NCBI GenBank assembly: GCA_002633005.1
Contig: NMRA01000176.1
Location: forward strand, 503,152-567,151
Length of the DNA: 64,000 bases
Reading direction: 5' to 3'
Origin: Phoronis australis
Lineage: Eukaryota > Phoronida > Phoronidae
Shown here: positions 1-12,005 of the stretch, piece by piece
Layout: the number at the start of each line of letters is the position of its first letter
Numbering within the stretch: position 1 is the first letter of the stretch
Made by a program: the position numbers and the translations under genes
The notes under the pieces: model-generated
What the model saw: the letters and a program-made list of their open reading frames with translations, nothing else
The model's database searches: none
What the model was told of the DNA's origin: nothing

Positions 1-487
1 NNNNNNNNNNNNNNNNNNNNNNNNNNNNNNNNNNNNNNNNNNNNNNNNNNNNNNNNNNNNNNNNNNNNNNNNNNNNNNNNNNNNNNNNNNNNNNNNNNNN
101 NNNNNNNNNNNNNNNNNNNNNNNNNNNNNNNNNNNNNNNNNNNNNNNNNNNNNNNNNNNNNNNNNNNNNNNNNNNNNNNNNNNNNNNNNNNNNNNNNNNN
201 NNNNNNNNNNNNNNNNNNNNNNNNNNNNNNNNNNNNNNNNNNNNNNNNNNNNNNNNNNNNNNNNNNNNNNNNNNNNNNNNNNNNNNNNNNNNNNNNNNNN
301 NNNNNNNNNNNNNNNNNNNNNNNNNNNNNNNNNNNNNNNNNNNNNNNNNNNNNNNNNNNNNNNNNNNNNNNNNNNNNNNNNNNNNNNNNNNNNNNNNNNN
401 NNNNNNNNNNNNNNNNNNNNNNNNNNNNNNNNNNNNNNNNNNNNNNNNNNNNNNNNNNNNNNNNNNNNNNNNNNNNNNNNNNNNNNN
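1..487. other. Assembly gap (N)
   Basis: The first 487 bases are N and are followed at once by a G run to about 502. The gap stops at the outer end of an inverted-repeat arm, so the true left end of that element cannot be seen. Smaller gaps lie at 2996, 22010-22016, 28730 and 51775-51788. Each is beside a poly-G/C run or a duplicated segment, as expected where an assembler stalls. Confidence 0.99.
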
Positions 488-499
488 GGGGGGGGGGGG

Positions 500-3400
500 G
501 GGTAATAGGTGAGATGCAGCCATCATAATTTGAGTAACCGTGAACGAACAAAGTTTCACGGAGACTAAGAATGGATCTTGGGCCAGCGCACTGACGGGTT
601 GGGTCAAGCTGGGTTCTAACAGTGGATTCGATGAACTAGAGCTAGTCGCTGGTCAGCTCAGCTACAGCTGTATGATTCACTCGAGACAGGGACCTTAGCT
701 AGTCCCTCTTCCTCTGCGATGGCTCTAAGGTCGAGATTTGTTTTATTGCGATCAAGTTTCGGGAATACTTCATTTTATCATGGCCATTCTTTGAAGGAAT
801 TGTATTTGGATAAGTGAGGTCCCGAGGTCCCTCGTATAAGTGCCTTTGTGGCCGTTTCAAAATCCCTTGATGAAACACAGCCGGTAGTCCACTTTTTTGT
901 GGCTGGGGGAAATGATACAGAGTGTGTCCCAAAAATGTACACACTTCAACGCCTGAAGTTCAAATTCAGCTCCCTTGAATCACTGAGATTCCGCGCAGGC
1001 CCTCTGCATAGTTACACCTTGTTTTTATTGTGGTGCGTCAGTCATGACGTGCTCCGTTTGTGTAGGCTAGTATGCAGAGGAATGGAAAGCAAATGATTCA
1101 TTTTTGAAGAAAATACATTGTGCAATACTATTGGAAACTAAAAACGTCAAGGAAGTTCAAAGAGAACCTTTCCCAGTTGATGAGCAAAAAGTATAATACA
1201 GTATAATTTATTTAAGTACTTAAAACTTGTGTATTAATGTATGTTTTTCAATGAGGCGTGGAAATATGTTGCGAACAGTTTATCCTGTCAGCACGCCATC
1301 TTTTGGTCACATCATATGACCTAATGAATATAAATACGAAAAGATTTCTATCCCTGACAGGGACTCGAACCCAGGATCCAATCAGACGGTCCTTGGTTCG
1401 AGTCCCGGTCGGGGCAGAAATCTTTTCGGACTTATATTCATTAGGTCACGTGATGTGACCAGAAAGATGGCGTTCTGACGGGATAAACTGTTCGCTACAT
1501 AAAACTTCCTCCATCTACGGTTTGTGAAATTATACCCACTAATCTATTTCCTAAGTCAATAAACAGTTTATTGTCATTTGAATTGTAAGAAAATTTTAGG
1601 ACACTTTGTATAGCTGTCCGACATTCATTAATATCTTTAAGACTTTTTTCAGATAGGCAAATCAAATCGTTTAGTGTACTTTTATATTTGGGGATCTGAT
1701 GATAGATCGAATATTCTCAATGTCTGCTTGCAACTAAGTTGGTTGAAGCATTGTCATTTTCTACAAGATAAGCTTCTATTTGTAAAAAAATCATCAGCCA
1801 ATCAGCTCATTTTCTTAGATACACAAACATGAAATCCAGAAATCAACAATCGAATCCATGACCAATACGTTTACCTTGATTTCAAGACTTTTAAGTCAAG
1901 GAGGAATTAAAATTCCTCCTTGATAACGTGTTCGTGACTTTCAACGACAAATCTTGTACAGAAGTCAAAAAGTAATGCATATATTGTCATTTGAATTGTG
2001 AGTTGGGAATTGGGAATTGTCCAAGTTTCATCAATATCCTTGAGAGTTATTTTAGATAGGCAAGAAGCGTCCAAGTGCACTTTACTATATGGGGATTTGA
2101 TCATAGAGTTTTTTTTCCATATTCAGGCTTCATTAAAATTCACTAAAACGTCATCATTTCTTAAAATATTAGCTTCTAATTGCCAAAAACCATTTATTAA
2201 CCTGTCTGTTTCCGTAGATACACAAACACGTAAATCAAAATGGAATGTCATAAGCAATTTCCGCAGACATGATTGCAGATTTTTGACGAGTAACCCGGGC
2301 AACATGGGAGATGGGCATTCATATTAAGGTGTAGTTTTGCTCCTTTCTGAGGTACCTATACCGGTTCACGAGTTTAACTTGAACTCCAAAAAACGCCGAA
2401 ATATTTGTTTACTATTGCGAGTATTTTGAGTACCCCCGTTTGACATGTAAACGGTCATCACAAATCGTAGCTCCCAGTCTTTTCGACATTTGTGAATTCA
2501 TTACAAACAGTTCCTAGTAACGACCTTCAAAAGAAAAACTATTCTTGTGATACTACTGGAAAAATATGACCTTATTCGCAACTAATTATCGGCAGGGCCG
2601 TAGGAAGCGGGGGGGGGAGAGCTGGGAGGGCACGGGCTCCCCAAAAAGTTTAGGCGTTAGGGTTAACCGTGGCAACCGACATACGCGTGGGGCGGGGACA
2701 GTCGAGAAAAGAAAGACTGCTAAATACGGATAAGAGAGAGAATATTTAACAACTCTGTATCAGTGCATGGTTTACCTCTTGGAACCCTGGCCAGGGCATT
2801 GTTGTTGGGGTCTCCGCTTTCGCAGCACAGGTCGTCTAAATGCACTTGGCAACGTGCACGTAATGATTCATGCATATACTTCGAAAAATCGACAAAATTT
2901 GTTAAGCGAAGCTTTTGCGGAGCGTAGTAATTTACTGGATTTTTAAATTCAGTAAGTCAATTTTGCGACTGCAAACCCACATTTTTCCAGAGGCCNTGTC
3001 CTAAAATGTTCTCACAATTCAAATGACAATAAATTGTTTGTTGGCTTAAGAACTAGATTACTGGGTTTAAGTTTACAAACCGTACATGTACATGTATATC
3101 GAAAACGAAGTTTAAGTACCTAAATAAATGAAATGAACCTCATTGGTTATATAATTGGAAAGGTTGTCTTTGAACATCCTCGATGTTTTTGGTTTCTAGT
3201 GGTATTGCGCAATGATTTTTTGTTCTTCAAAACTGAATATCGTTTGCTTGCATTTTCCGTGCATACTATAAACACGGTATGCGCGCACCCAGCCTAAAAT
3301 ATAGGGGGGGGGCTCGAATTTTTGAGGATGTGGACTTTTACTAAAAAAAAACAATAGGAGGTTAGTTCAGGGCTATGAATTGTGCATACGCAGAATCCTG

Positions 3401-3972
3401 CCTTTTTAGTTGGCTTATGTCTCGTTTTTCTCAGTCTTTTTGTTTCTCTGAGGCGTACCTTATTGCCCACTTTGCCATTGAGCCCCCCAGGTGCACACAT
3501 GCACGGAGCACTTCATGACGTGCACACCCATGTTAAAAGTAAAGTGTAACGATGCAGTAGGCCTGCTTGGAATCTCAGGTACCCACGAGAACTGAATTTG
3601 AACTCCAGACGTTGAATTGTGTACATTTTTGGGACAAACTCTGTATCATTTTACACAGCAACCAGAAACTGGACTACCGGTTATGTTTCATCAAGGGATT
3701 CTGAAACGGCTACAAAGGCACTCATACCAGGCACCTCGGGACCTCACCTTTCCAAAAATTACTTCAAAAATAGGCCATTATAAAATGAAATTTTCTGGAA
3801 ACTGAATCATAATAAAAGAAACCTTGGCCTTCGACCCAGCTATAGTTACTTCAGGCAGCTCCCAGCTACCCGTCAGTGCGATCGGGGCCTAGACCCATTC
3901 TTACTATCCGTGAATCTTTGTTGGTTCACGGTTAATCAAATCATGATGGCTGCATCTCCGGTATTACCCCCA
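500..3972. mobile_element. Large foldback element with near-kilobase inverted arms
   Basis: The left arm (about 500-1620) and right arm (about 2995-3972) are imperfect reverse complements. Matching blocks are 500-1066 with 3497-3972, 1083-1235 with 3110-3260, and about 1515-1610 with 2999-3090. The outer ends carry GATGCAGCCATCAT on one side and ATGATGGCTGCATC on the other, next to G/C runs. The two short ORFs at 699-944 (minus) and 3617-3805 (plus) resemble each other only because they lie in the two arms. The left arm is interrupted by a separate hairpin element at 1267-1499. No transposase is visible, so this looks like a non-autonomous foldback element or an inverted pair of repeats. Confidence 0.75.
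1267..1499. mobile_element. Hairpin element with tRNA-like inner ends, nested in foldback arm
   Basis: Arms 1267-1372 and 1394-1499 are nearly perfect reverse complements of 106 bp around a ~21-bp spacer. The inner end of the right arm reads GGTTCGAGTCCCGGTCGGGG, which looks like the T-arm and 3' acceptor side of a tRNA (B-box consensus GGTTCGANTCC). The left arm carries its complement. The segment interrupts an otherwise continuous arm of the larger foldback element and so inserted later. It could be a head-to-head SINE pair or a hairpin MITE. Confidence 0.75.
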
Positions 3973-5237
3973 ACCTATGGCGGACGTGGGGGGTGGGGTT
4001 CGGTATAAATATGGTGAAATCCAGAGAACGGGGGGGGGTGACAATAGTAAGGGGGAAGGTTGGCGAAGTCAAATTGGTTTGTGCCCCCCCCCCCAATAAT
4101 TTTTTCCTTCCAACGGACCTGATCGGAAGTATCCTTTTTGTGTAATTCACAAATAGTGATCTTAACGATCTTCAAAATTCCAAAGTTTTGATGGTGTTCA
4201 ATCCTATTGTATTTTTCACATTTTTTGCTGTTGGGTGGAATGTTTTGATTTTGCTGTGCTGTGCAAGGTTATTTTGGGTTTTTGATGAACTTGGAATCTC
4301 AACTTCCTCTCGTGAATACTTGGCAGTGTCGGATTTACATCTCTGGATACCCAATCGCACCACTGAGAGGGGGTGCCGTCTGAAATGTGACACCTAAGAT
4401 GAAAGACTACACATCATTATGCTTGGAAAAGAGAGACAGTTCATTCCATTGTCGGGTGACTTGCAAGAAGTGACATTCCTCAGCATGAAAGCCGGTTGTA
4501 CGATTTCACAAAAAACAGGAAAATAGAGATAATGGATTCCATCATTGGGCCCTTTCTTTGTGAGTGGCCACTCACAAAGAAAGGGCCCAATTCTTAAAAG
4601 AATTTGCCAATCAAAACACGAAAAGGGTGGCCACTTGAATGTCATCAATGGTCCTCTTCAAGAGCTGGGCCCCTAAATATGAAAAGATCTATATTTTCAA
4701 AAGTCAGGAAATGCGTAGCAACTGATATCTGCCAGGCCATCAATTTTCTCAGCGATACAAAATTTAGAGAAAGAAAAACACGAAAAATAGAGCGACAGTT
4801 GTCTTTATCCTTTGCTAGAGAAGGGCCTCTGGAAAATGTAATTTTGCATTTATGCATTTAGTAAACTGTCTTATTGAATTTAAAATTCCAGTGGTTTAAT
4901 ATGCCCGCAAAAGCTTCGCTTTACGAAGTTTCTTGATTTTTCGAAGTACATGTATGAATGATAAAGTGCACGTTTTCAATTGCGTTTAGACAACCTATAT
5001 GTATGCAACAAAACGGAGATCCTAACAAAAATGTCCTAGGCAGGGCCCTCAAAGTGTAAACCGTGCACTGATACCGAGTTATCAAATGTTCTCTTGAATT
5101 TTCTCTCTTATCCGTATTCGTTGTCTTTCTTTTCTCGACTGTCCCCGGCCCCAAGCCTATGTCGGTTGCCATGGTTTAACCCTGACGCCTTCAAAATTTT
5201 TGGGGGCACGCCCACCCCCCGCCCCCCGCTTCCAGCG
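2594..5237. repeat. Second long inverted-repeat pair overlapping the first
   Basis: About 2594-2958 and 4866-5237 are diverged reverse complements over ~365 bp. Shared blocks include GGCAACCGACATA, GGGGACAGTCGAGAAAAGAA, ACGGATAAGAGAGA and CTTCGAAAAATC. The outer ends reach G/C-rich sequence reading GGAAGCGGGGG. The left arm lies inside the loop of the larger foldback element, so the two inverted pairs interleave. The loop holds the right arm of the first pair, several G- or C-runs (about 3303, 4030, 4087) and the palindrome at 4544. No coding sequence is evident. Confidence 0.7.
4544..4591. repeat. Perfect 48-bp palindrome
   Basis: Each half is 24 bp, with no spacer and no mismatch, centred between 4567 and 4568 (TGAGTGG then CCACTCA). 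It would extrude as a hairpin in single-stranded DNA. The sequence on each side is not part of the palindrome. Confidence 0.95.
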
Positions 5238-5257
5238 GCCCTCAGTGGGGGACAATC

Positions 5258-5580
5258 CGGGGATGCAGTCATCAGGATTTGAGTAACCGTGCACCAAAGA
5301 AGTTTCACGGAGAGAATGCGCTTAGGGCTAGGGCATTGACGGGTAGCTGCAGGGGGGCTGCCTCCAAGTAAATGTAGCTGAGATCGAACAGTGTGACAAC
5401 ATGAAATTCGATCTACGGTTAGTGAATTTAAACCACTAGTATAGTTCCTAGGTCAATAAACAATTTATTGCCATTTGAATTGTGAGAACATTTTGGTACA
5501 CTTTTTAAAGCTGTCCGACATTCATCAATATCCTTGAAACTTGTTTCAGATAGACAAAAATCGCTTAGTGTACTTCGCCG
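5258..5580 (+). repeat. Internally deleted copy of the foldback end family
   Basis: 5258-5400 resembles the left end of the 500-3972 element (GATGCAGTCATCAG, then AAGTTTCACGGAGA). It runs directly into 5417-5576, which resembles 1526-1694 (CAATTTATTGCCATTTGAATTGTGAGAA). A further copy of that second block lies at 1979-2099 and an inverted one at 2999-3090. The middle seen in the long element is missing here. Confidence 0.6.
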
Positions 5581-6490
5581 CACCCCCTCCTCCGCTTCCT
5601 ACGCGCCTGAATTAGATACTCTGTTAAAGACTATCATTTGTGAATTAATTTTGACTCGATTTTTGACGTCAAAATTGGTTTTAGGAAGTTCATAGCTAAA
5701 ATGAAGAAACTAAAATTTCTTTATCTGAATCCTGAAGTTTATGTGTGGGGCTGAGCAAAAATATGAACACTTGAAACAAGTGTCGTCTTTGCAAGTCGTT
5801 TTCGACAAATCGCTTCAGCCACAGCTTCAGGTCAAGATTGAAAGTTAAAATATTTCATGTTTAGTTCTCAGGAGCTCATAAACACTGGTTCTTACCGTTG
5901 TTTGTTCACCAGCCTTGCGTTCACAGTCCATTGCGAGAATGCAATTGCTTTCTGCAGTGCACTTCAAATTTATAAATCGTATGCGAGGTGTGAAGAATGA
6001 ACGGTTTAGGTGCGACACATAGGCGGATATTTTGTTCTTCGGTTTCCGATATTAGGAAGAGAAGGAAAGTGTTGAGGAAGGAGAACCAGATGTTTTGATC
6101 ACGATTGGTGATAACATTGTTTTTACGTATATTCAATATCCTGACCAACGCTTCAGTGGTACATCACACCATCATCACCAAGGAAACAAAAACGTCACAA
6201 AAGGGTCATTACAAATCAAGAGCTACTGTTTCGTGTATTGGCATCTACACCTACGAATTAGCTAAATTTCTTAACCAAATTTTGAGTCCACTTACCGAGA
6301 GCTCTTATTTTTTTATTTTTAATGCATGTACATGTACATTTAATGGCCAGAAATAACGTACCCAGTTTGAGGTTGGGTGCTTCAGTTCTGGCTTTAACAA
6401 AAGTATATAATAGCGACTAATAGATATATAAGGCAATAAAATGTACCTGGAAAGGGGAAAGGGGAGCGGGGGAAGGACTTTCACGCGCCA
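5581..6490. other. Intergenic, nothing recognised
   Basis: This stretch is AT-rich and contains only short ORFs without recognisable domains. No splice-bounded coding segment, RNA gene or repeat could be supported. Confidence 0.5.
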
Positions 6491-6871
6491 TTCACACACA
6501 CACACACGCACACACACGCCGTGTTGAAATTATGTCTGGAGAAAGTAGGTTCTATATAAATACGTACAAACATAAACACATATAAAAATAATAACAGTAC
6601 AACTGATGATTTCTAGAATACTATGTAAAAGCATGCGTGCAGAGCTCTCCATTTATCCATATTTGTGTCCGAGGTATCTGTTAAAATTGTGTTTATAAAA
6701 GTTTGTAATTTCAACTTGAAATCCTTAAAAAAGGAGGCTTTTTTACCTTTGATGCCTGGTAAATGAAGTAAAGTGCAAGTGTATTAGTGGTATTGCAAAT
6801 TAATTTGTGGTTTGTATTAGGGTTTTGAATAGATTCTAATATGTCCCACATCGTAAACATGTACTGGGTAT

Positions 6872-9800
6872 TTAGGGCTTTATTGCTTTATTTAAGAGTG
6901 TTTGCACTGATTCCCAGAAAGTCCTGACACATGTGCAATAATAAAACATATGAAATAGAGTCTGTAACTCATCCCAATAGGGGCACTTATCAGTATCAAC
7001 CACCCCTATTTTGTATAAAGTGATATTTGTAAATATTCTTCTATGGGTAAAGAGGTACCTGAAGTTTTTTAATTCAGGATTTATTGGGAGGCTGAAGGGT
7101 AAAAAATTTTCTCTAATTTCCTTTTCATTATAATAATTACTTAACCGCGCATAAGTGTCGGGTTTTTGTGCAAAAGTATGTACATGTATAGTACACTTTT
7201 TAAACCAATCTTTACTACAACTGCTATAATTAATGAAATAAAAGTTGTTACAACCAATAGATCTTGGTTCTAGTTCACCAAGATGCTTCCTCAATGCACT
7301 AACAACAACTTTGTATTGGAATATACAAAAATTCTTCAGATTGTATATATTTTTGATAAAATCCCAACTAAGAATTTTATTTTTATTATCTAGAAAATCT
7401 TCAGAAAATAAACAGTCCCGCTTCAAACATTTCCCGACTAAATACGGATTTATTGCTAAGTAAAATGTTTTGATTATTCCACAACACTAGTTTGTTAATA
7501 GGTATATTCTTAAAACTTCTATATTCAAAGGCTCTAAGCTTTTCAGCACTTCATTAAAAAAGGAATTGTTAATTGACATTTTCAAATTTCTTAAACGGAA
7601 GTTTGAGAAGAAAATAAGGCCACCACCCAGTTTAGTTAAAACAGATTTGGGATAAAATTTCCAACTTACATTTCCTCCTGAACTTAAACGTTTGACCCAG
7701 CTGAACATGAGGCTATTTTTAATTACTTGCACACTAGGATATTTCAACCCTCCTTCTTCATATGGAAGTACAGTGACAGATTTCTTTATTCTTGGTGGCT
7801 TTCCACACCAACTAAAATCTCTAATTATTTTATCTGTTTCTTTAATCCAATTTGTTGTAACTTCGATATTGGCTAAAACGTGAACCAACTTAGACAAACC
7901 GTAAGTTTTTACAATATGAATCCTCCCCGTGGTCGTCAAATGTCTAGTTTTCCAACTATTTAATAGATCTTTTAATTTCTGAGTTTTCGTGCCATAATTT
8001 AGCTGCTCAACTTCTTTGTCATTTTGTCTGAAATATATTCCAAGACTTTTTATAGGTTTTCGTGGCCAAGAGATATTGTACATTTTTTAGGACAATGGGC
8101 ACCACCTCGTGCAGAAATATATAAACCTTCGCACTTTTCAGGATTTAAATGCAAGCCAGAAATGTCTCCAAATAATTTTAAAAATTTAAAACATTCTTTT
8201 CCGGAATTCTCGTCTTGAATGAACAAAATGGTGTCGTTCGCGTACTGTGTTATTTTGATTTCATTATTATAAACTTTTAAACCATGAAAGTAATTATTCT
8301 TTCTGATAAAATGTGACATAAGTTCTGCACATAACACAAAAAGGGGACTTGACAGCGGATCACTCTGTAGTAAGCCTCTTTCAATGCCGAAATATCGAGT
8401 GGTAAATCCGTTATTTAGCACACAGGATGAGATTTTATTATACAAATTTTTTGTTTTACTTATTACCCCTTGTCCAAAATTGAAGGCTTTTAAAGTTTTG
8501 AACATATAATCCAAATTTAAGGTGTGGTATGCCTTCTTGAAATCCAGGAATATAATTTGGCCATGTAGTTTATTTTGTTTGTAATATTCCATCAAATCTT
8601 TAACTAATCGAATATTTTGGCCAATATACATTTTCGGTAATGACGTCTGATCAGGGTGAATCAATTTGTCTATGTACTTATAAATTCTATTGGTAATGGT
8701 TTTTGTGATCAATTTGTAGTCACAATTTAAGAAGGAGATTGGCCTCCACTTATCTAACAACAAAAGTTCCTCACTGTTTTTGCTTTTGGGTGTAAGAGTT
8801 ATGACACTTTGTCTCTGTGACGTAGACAATTCGCCCCTCTGGAAGCTAAAATTAAAAATCTCTACTAATTCATATTTAATTACTCCCCAAATTTTTTTGT
8901 AAAACTCATATATGAAATTCCGTCGTTACCAGGTGTTTTGGTAGATTCTGTTCCTTGGAGAGCCTCGAAAATTTCTTGTTCAGTGAAATCTTGATCAAGT
9001 TCCAGAGACTCTTCTTCAGAAAGTTGTTTTATTTTGTGGGAGTGTAAATATTGTTGGGAGGGATCCACAATTAGTTTCTTCTTTGGAATACAGATTTTTA
9101 TAATACAGGGTTTGTAACTCTCTTACTCCAGTAGAAGTAGTAACACTTTGGTGAACATCTTTTAATGAACGAATTTGTTTTTGTACACAATTCCTCACTT
9201 CGAGGTTTCTAAAATATTGAGAATTTTTCCCTTTCTCTGCCCATTGAACTTTGCTCCTTATAATCAAGCCTTTTGTATTACTTGAAGTTCCGTTTTTGCC
9301 TTGTTCAAGGCTATTTTAGCTTCTTCGTCAGCCGGGTTATTTTCGACTTGACACGTCAGCATATTTATTTTATCAATAAGATGGAAATGTTGTTCTTTTC
9401 TTTTCGTACATTTTGTTTTAGCGTAATCAATAGACGCTTTTCTGATTTCCATTTTGGTCAAATCCCACACAAGATTTTTATTTTCGAAGTTGGCATACAT
9501 TCTTCTGCATGCGGCAACACAATCAGTAATTATTTTTTGGTAACCAGGGTCATCAAGATAACTATTATTGCATTTCCATAATCCCGGACCACGTTTTTCA
9601 CATTTGGAAATTTCAATAGTCATTACTACGGCAGAGTGGTCAGAGAATACGAAGTCGACAATAATGTCAACCTGTGTTGTCAAGAACGTTCTGGGAACCA
9701 GCCAATAATCGATGTTAATTTGACATGTTATTTCTTTGTCACGCCATGTGTACTTTCTTATACCATAATTTTTTTCCCTCCATACATGGAAGATCTTGTT

Positions 9801-10327
9801 GACATATCCAATTTTTAAAATTTTTTGACTAACTTGGAAATTTGTAGAAAAATCAAGTTTACCTATTTTGTCCAAATCTGACAGTGGAGAGTTGAAATCG
9901 CCTGCGCATAGAATATTAATATCATGAGCAGTTTTGAATACTACATTGCCCAACCTTTCCACAAAGTCAAGTTGTTTTCTTGTTTCGTTTGGGAAGTATA
10001 CATTAAGCAAGGTAACATGTTCTTGTAAAATTGTACAATTAATCAAATTATATCTCCCGTCTGGGGCGTTTATAGTTGAAATAATTTCAAAATCCAACTG
10101 TGGATGCAGTAAAATGGCAGTTCCTTTGCTATGGTTTGTCCATGACTTGCAATAATGGTTCCACCCCATTCACATTCCCATCTTGTAATAGACTCCGCGG
10201 TACTGTATGTCTCTTGTAAATATATTACGTCATATCTTTTTAATTTCAACCATTTAAAAAGTTGTAAACGTTTTTTTACTGAATTTATACCCCGGACATT
10301 TAGAGATATTGATTTGATGCTAACCAT
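6872..10327 (-). pseudogene. LINE ORF2: endonuclease-reverse transcriptase, frameshifted
   Basis: Translation starts at 10327 (MVSIKSISLNVRGINS), giving the endonuclease N-terminus with the catalytic-type stretches LQETYS, CAGDFNSPL and SDHSAV. The RT follows with WRPISFLNCDYK, FLDFKKAYHTL and QYANDTILF, then WNNQNILL and a C-terminal CPYWDELQTLFHMF segment. Reading frame breaks lie near 10137, 9267, 9068, 8915, 8070, 7490 and 7412. The usual catalytic YADD is YAND, and the Asp expected in the FLDFxKAFD motif is His. Both the frame breaks and these substitutions argue that it makes no active enzyme. Length and domain order match Tx1/L1 ORF2. Confidence 0.85.
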
Positions 10328-10618
10328 CGCAATATTGCAGAGAGGTATGCACGCATGCCTGAAATATAGAAGCAAAGTAATGTTCTAAGTAACTACATGT
10401 AAAAACAAGTAAATGTAGGAGTATGTAAACACGTCTGTAACGTAAAAATCCACCAGCACACACATACATACACGCACGTACACACAGAAGGGGAAGGGAG
10501 TCAAAAAGACATAATGCATACATTACGAAACGTCATTTCTCACCAGCCAATAGTCATTACACATGGGGTTCTGAATAAAAGTGTACAACTTCAATGTGTT
10601 TTCAGCTTCATCTTGAAA

Positions 10619-11255
10619 TTACACATCATCACTGTCTGTTACAAGCTTAACTGTGTTGTCGTTTAGCAGGGCGAAGATTCTCCCGTCTTTCGACCACGCA
10701 CTTTTAACAATTGGTTTCTTGAACGTTGAACTCATGAGACGATAATTTTCCGCTGTGAGATCTTCAGATACAAAAAACTGAGTGTTCTTAGGCTTTTTCT
10801 TCTGGGAAAATATAGCATGGCGATAGCGGTAACTAACAAATTTCACAATAATAGGACGAGGTTTTTGTTGCCGGTTCGTAGAAGCGTTAGTGCTTGTACT
10901 TCTGAGTGATTTTCTTACACTTTCGCCTGTGGGCCTACTCACTCTGTGGACTCTGTCTATACTATCAAGGTCAATGCTAACATTCAATTTGTCTTGGAAA
11001 AACTTCTGAACGATCATATCGTAATTTTCATTTGTTCTCTCTGCTACGCCGTAAATGCGGATTAAATTCCTTCGCGAGTATTGTTCTAACTCATTTATCT
11101 CAGATTTTTTAAAATCTAAGATAAAAGGCACGATTTTCAGCTTTCACCGACTCCAGTTCGCTTTTCACTTCTTGCAATTCTTCTCTAATAATACTCCGGA
11201 GCGACATTATAATCCTATCCTCCATAGCTTTCAACTTCTTTTCAAGGTCAGCCAT
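10619..11255 (-). pseudogene. LINE ORF1: L1-type RNA-binding protein, frameshifted
   Basis: The ATG at 11255 opens a charged, coiled-coil-like segment (MADLEKKLKAMEDR, then EELQEVKSELESV). That frame stops after about 50 residues. The neighbouring frame, open from about 11131, continues with EINELEQYSRRNLIRIYGV, the typical entry to the L1 ORF1 RRM. It is followed by IDRVHRVSR and RPIIVKFVSYR, and ends at 10619. A single frameshift between about 11131 and 11108 separates the two parts. It lies directly upstream of ORF2, as in L1-like elements. Confidence 0.8.
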
Positions 11256-11635
11256 GTTTACTTCAGTTCTAAATCCCTTTTCAAAGACAGATTAGTAAGT
11301 AGTGATTGGCGAGATACAGTCATATGTTGGATTATGAAAGGAACCGCGTTGCAAAGGATAGGGGAGCTGCCCTAGTTACGATGATACTGGCAATGACCGA
11401 GTCCCTATTGACTATATGGTAGTCAAATCTTGACATAAATGCTCACCAGATAAGGAGAACTAGAACTTGAAATACACTTCTTCTAAGGAACGACGGTCGA
11501 CTTGCACCAAAAACTAATAGCTTGATGATTATTTTCGGATACTGACAATCCGCAATGGTTGAAAAGCTGGTTTGTAGCGACAGCGAAAAAAATCAGCCTG
11601 TATGCTCATACAGCGCCACCCTACGTCCAGGAGCT
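11256..11635. other. LINE 5' leader or flank, no gene seen
   Basis: This stretch lies between the LINE ORF1 start and the Penelope-like fragment. It probably includes the 5' untranslated leader of the LINE, but no repeat end or target-site duplication was recognised. Confidence 0.4.
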
Positions 11636-11925
11636 CTTATACTTTGAAAGAGTAGTTCCAGTTTGTCGCAGAACTCCGTTTGTTGTGTGCTATTCCATTG
11701 ATGGTCAGTTTTGACGTTTTTAGCTTATTTACAAAAGTTCCAGTGGACAATACTATGCGTACATGTATACATAAATTGTACAGCACTATCTCTGTGGCTG
11801 ACTGTTTGAACAGTGTTGATATACACAAACTGATGTCCTTTGCTTATGAACAAAACCATTTTCTGTTTAACGACTGTGATGACCACACCGATGGGGTAAC
11901 GATGGCATACAATCGTGTACAGGTA
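11636..11925 (+). pseudogene. Penelope-like reverse transcriptase fragment
   Basis: The plus-strand reading frame contains MVSFDVFSLFTKVPVDNT, which matches the SFDVxSLFTNVP catalytic block of Penelope-like and related RTs. About 60 residues later come FLFNDCDDHTDGVTMA, the counterpart of FxFxGxxYxQxDGVAMGSPL. The match ends after DGVTMA, so only about 80 residues of the palm remain. No GIY-YIG endonuclease or terminal repeat is seen next to it. It is a truncated relic. Confidence 0.65.
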
Positions 11926-12005
11926 TGTAAACAAAGTCAAATCAGATGTGGTAGAACGAGATATGGTCCTGAGAGACAAAGCTGTTTGCAGAATGATTGG
12001 GTAGA

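Larger units (their letters stand above)
6490..11300 (-). mobile_element. Tx1/L1-clade non-LTR retrotransposon, degenerate
   Basis: On the minus strand the order is ORF1 (coiled coil plus RRM-like RNA-binding region), ORF2 apurinic-like endonuclease, reverse transcriptase and C-terminal domain, the standard L1/Tx1 plan. Both ORFs are near full length but carry many frameshifts, so this is an old dead copy. The 3' non-coding part runs from 6871 down to a CA-rich microsatellite near 6493-6521, and the 5' leader lies beyond 11255. Neither boundary nor target-site duplication could be fixed by eye. Confidence 0.85.

Noticed and set aside
3617-3805. Apparent pair of homologous small proteins at 699-944 and 3617-3805
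   Set aside because: The two ORFs lie in the inverted arms of one foldback element and are alike because the DNA is duplicated.
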